A stretch of 64,000 nt of DNA from Stutzerimonas stutzeri (GTDB lineage Bacteria; Pseudomonadota; Gammaproteobacteria; Pseudomonadales; Pseudomonadaceae), in the NCBI RefSeq assembly GCF_024448985.1, contig NZ_JAMOII010000005.1:62001-126000 (forward strand), read 5' to 3'. This document shows, one piece after another, positions 62,862 through 64,000 of the stretch. The notes beneath the pieces were generated by a model that was not told where the DNA came from, made no database searches, and saw only the letters and a list, made by a program, of their open reading frames with translations. Each line of letters opens with the position of its first letter. Position 1 is the stretch's first letter. Made by a program: the position numbers and the translations under genes.

Positions 62862-64000
62862 TCAGCAGCGCTCGAAGATCGCCGCGATGCCCTGTCCACC
62901 GCCGATGCACATGGTTACCAGCGCATAGCGGCCCTGGATGCGCTGCAGCTCATGGATCGCCTTGACAGTAATGATCGCGCCGGTCGCACCCACTGGATGC
63001 CCGAGCGAGATGCCAGAGCCGTTGGGATTGACTCGCCCCGGGTCCATGCCGAGTTCCTGCATCACCGCACAGGCCTGGGCGGCGAAGGCCTCGTTGGCCT
63101 CGATCACATCGATCTGGTCCAGACTGATCCCGGTGCGCTCCAGCACCTTGCGCACCGCCGGCACCGGACCAATGCCCATGTAAGCCGGGTCGACACCGGC
63201 ATGGGCATAACCGACCAATCGCGCCATGGGCGTCAGGCCGAGTGCTTTCGCCCGTCCCGCCTCGGCCAGTATCAGCGCAGCGGCACCGTCGTTCAGTCCG
63301 GACGCGTTGCCGGCGGTCACGGTGCCGCCCTCTTTCTTGAACACCGGTTTCAATGCCGCGAGACGCTCCATGGTGAGATCCGAGCGTAGATGCTCGTCGG
63401 TATCGAAATAAGCGGTGCCTTTACGGCTGCGGATTTCAACCGGAACGATCTGCTCCCGAAAGTAGCCGTTCTCCAACGCCCGGGCGGCACGCGCTTGGCT
63501 TTCCAACGCCAAGGCATCCTGTTGTTCGCGACTGATGCCGTAGCGCTCGGCTACGTTCTCCGCGGTCACGCCCATATGGAATTTGCCCCAGGGATCGTGA
63601 AGGAGCGTGTTCATGTAGTCGATCACAGCGCTATCACCGAGGCGCGCGCCCCAGCGCATGTTCGGCACAATGAATGGCCCGCGGCTCATGCTCTCCGCGC
63701 CGCCGCCAATGGCGACATCGGTATCGCCGAGCAGGATCGACTGCGCGGCGGAAATGATTGCCTGCAGGCCAGAGCCACACAGGCGATTGACGTTGAACGC
63801 GGGAGTTTCCAGCGGTATGCCGGCGTCCACCGCAGCGACTCGCGCCAGATAACCATCCCGCGGCTCGGTGGGTATCACGTTGCCCATCACCACGTGGCCA
63901 ACGGCATCCGCTGGCGTGCCGGAGCGCTCCAGCGCCGCGCGGCAGACTGTGGTCGCCAAGGTGGTCAGATCGATGTCCTTCAGCGCGCCGCCAAAGGAGC
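62862..64000 (-). CDS. Thiolase family acetyl-CoA C-acyltransferase, 5' end outside the window
   Basis: About 379 residues running off the right edge; the first visible residues are SFGGALKDIDLTTLATTVCRAAL. NRLCGSGLQAI contains the nucleophilic Cys, NPNGSGISLGHPVGATG the active-site His, and VTMCIGGGQGIAAIFERC the second Cys. It is distinct from the thiolase at 6400-7581. The pathway is unclear since its upstream neighbours are not visible. Confidence 0.9.
   Translation of the reverse strand, partial: SFGGALKDIDLTTLATTVCRAALERSGTPADAVGHVVMGNVIPTEPRDGYLARVAAVDAGIPLETPAFNVNRLCGSGLQAIISAAQSILLGDTDVAIGGGAESMSRGPFIVPNMRWGARLGDSAVIDYMNTLLHDPWGKFHMGVTAENVAERYGISREQQDALALESQARAARALENGYFREQIVPVEIRSRKGTAYFDTDEHLRSDLTMERLAALKPVFKKEGGTVTAGNASGLNDGAAALILAEAGRAKALGLTPMARLVGYAHAGVDPAYMGIGPVPAVRKVLERTGISLDQIDVIEANEAFAAQACAVMQELGMDPGRVNPNGSGISLGHPVGATGAIITVKAIHELQRIQGRYALVTMCIGGGQGIAAIFERC

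Overview
The window looks like a chromosomal segment of a GC-rich gammaproteobacterium of the Pseudomonadaceae, most like the Pseudomonas stutzeri (Stutzerimonas) group. The gene set and order recall Pseudomonas: a benR/benA locus, a CoA-transferase/thiolase/short-chain fatty acid transporter block like the one I remember from P. aeruginosa, hmgA-fahA with an IclR regulator, a MucR-type MHYT-GGDEF-EAL protein, nirBD with a formate/nitrite channel, and Pseudomonas-style extragenic palindromes. This assignment rests on recognition of families and synteny only; no database search was run.

Layout. 1-3.8 kb (minus strand): the start of benA (benzoate dioxygenase alpha subunit, cut by the window edge) with a clear tandem BenR/XylS-type operator promoter, a hybrid histidine kinase broken by one frameshift, and benR with a perfect Anr/FNR-type box upstream. 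3.9-9.1 kb: a LysR regulator divergent from a CoA-transferase (A and B), thiolase and short-chain fatty acid transporter operon. 9.1-11.2 kb: an inserted putative pore-forming toxin/immunity pair flanked by two copies of the transporter gene tail, one decayed. 11.6-16.3 kb: a compact MBOAT / FkbH-like HAD / acyl carrier protein / SGNH operon, the best candidate for an undescribed surface-acylation system. 16.6-20.1 kb and 30.6-32.5 kb: the tyrosine/homogentisate pathway split over two operons (hmgA-fahA and maiA-hpd) that carry matching 17-bp operators. Between them are a LysR-wrbA-MFS locus, a MaoC/acyl-CoA ligase/hydrolase group, a GFA protein, a nucleotide-exchanger-like transporter, and an SDR/LysR pair.

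32.7-41 kb: small proteins, a SAF-domain oxidoreductase, an unusual glycosyltransferase-RmlD fusion, an alkene/zinc-type NADP oxidoreductase, a phytase-esterase-like secreted protein and an aldo/keto reductase. 41.1-47.2 kb: the assimilatory nitrite reductase locus nirBD-nirC followed by a PP2C/Ser-Thr kinase fusion. Its leader shows a sigma-54 promoter and an ANTAR (NasT/NasR type) two-hairpin antiterminator overlapping an intrinsic terminator. 49.2-57.2 kb: a MHYT-GGDEF-EAL protein divergent from a six-gene stressosome operon (RsbR, RsbS, RsbT, an ATPase-PP2C fusion, and two sensor kinases). 57.2-64 kb: a DUF3079 protein, an Xre/RES toxin-antitoxin pair in AT-rich DNA, DNA polymerase II, a truncated chemoreceptor fragment, cheV, and a thiolase cut by the right edge.

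Functionally, tyrosine breakdown (hpd, hmgA, maiA, fahA) yields acetoacetate, which the CoA-transferase and thiolase in the same window could turn into acetyl-CoA. The strongest regulatory readings are the BenR operators, the two matching HmgR-type palindromes and the nirBD ANTAR leader. No tRNA, rRNA, CRISPR array or insertion sequence was seen.
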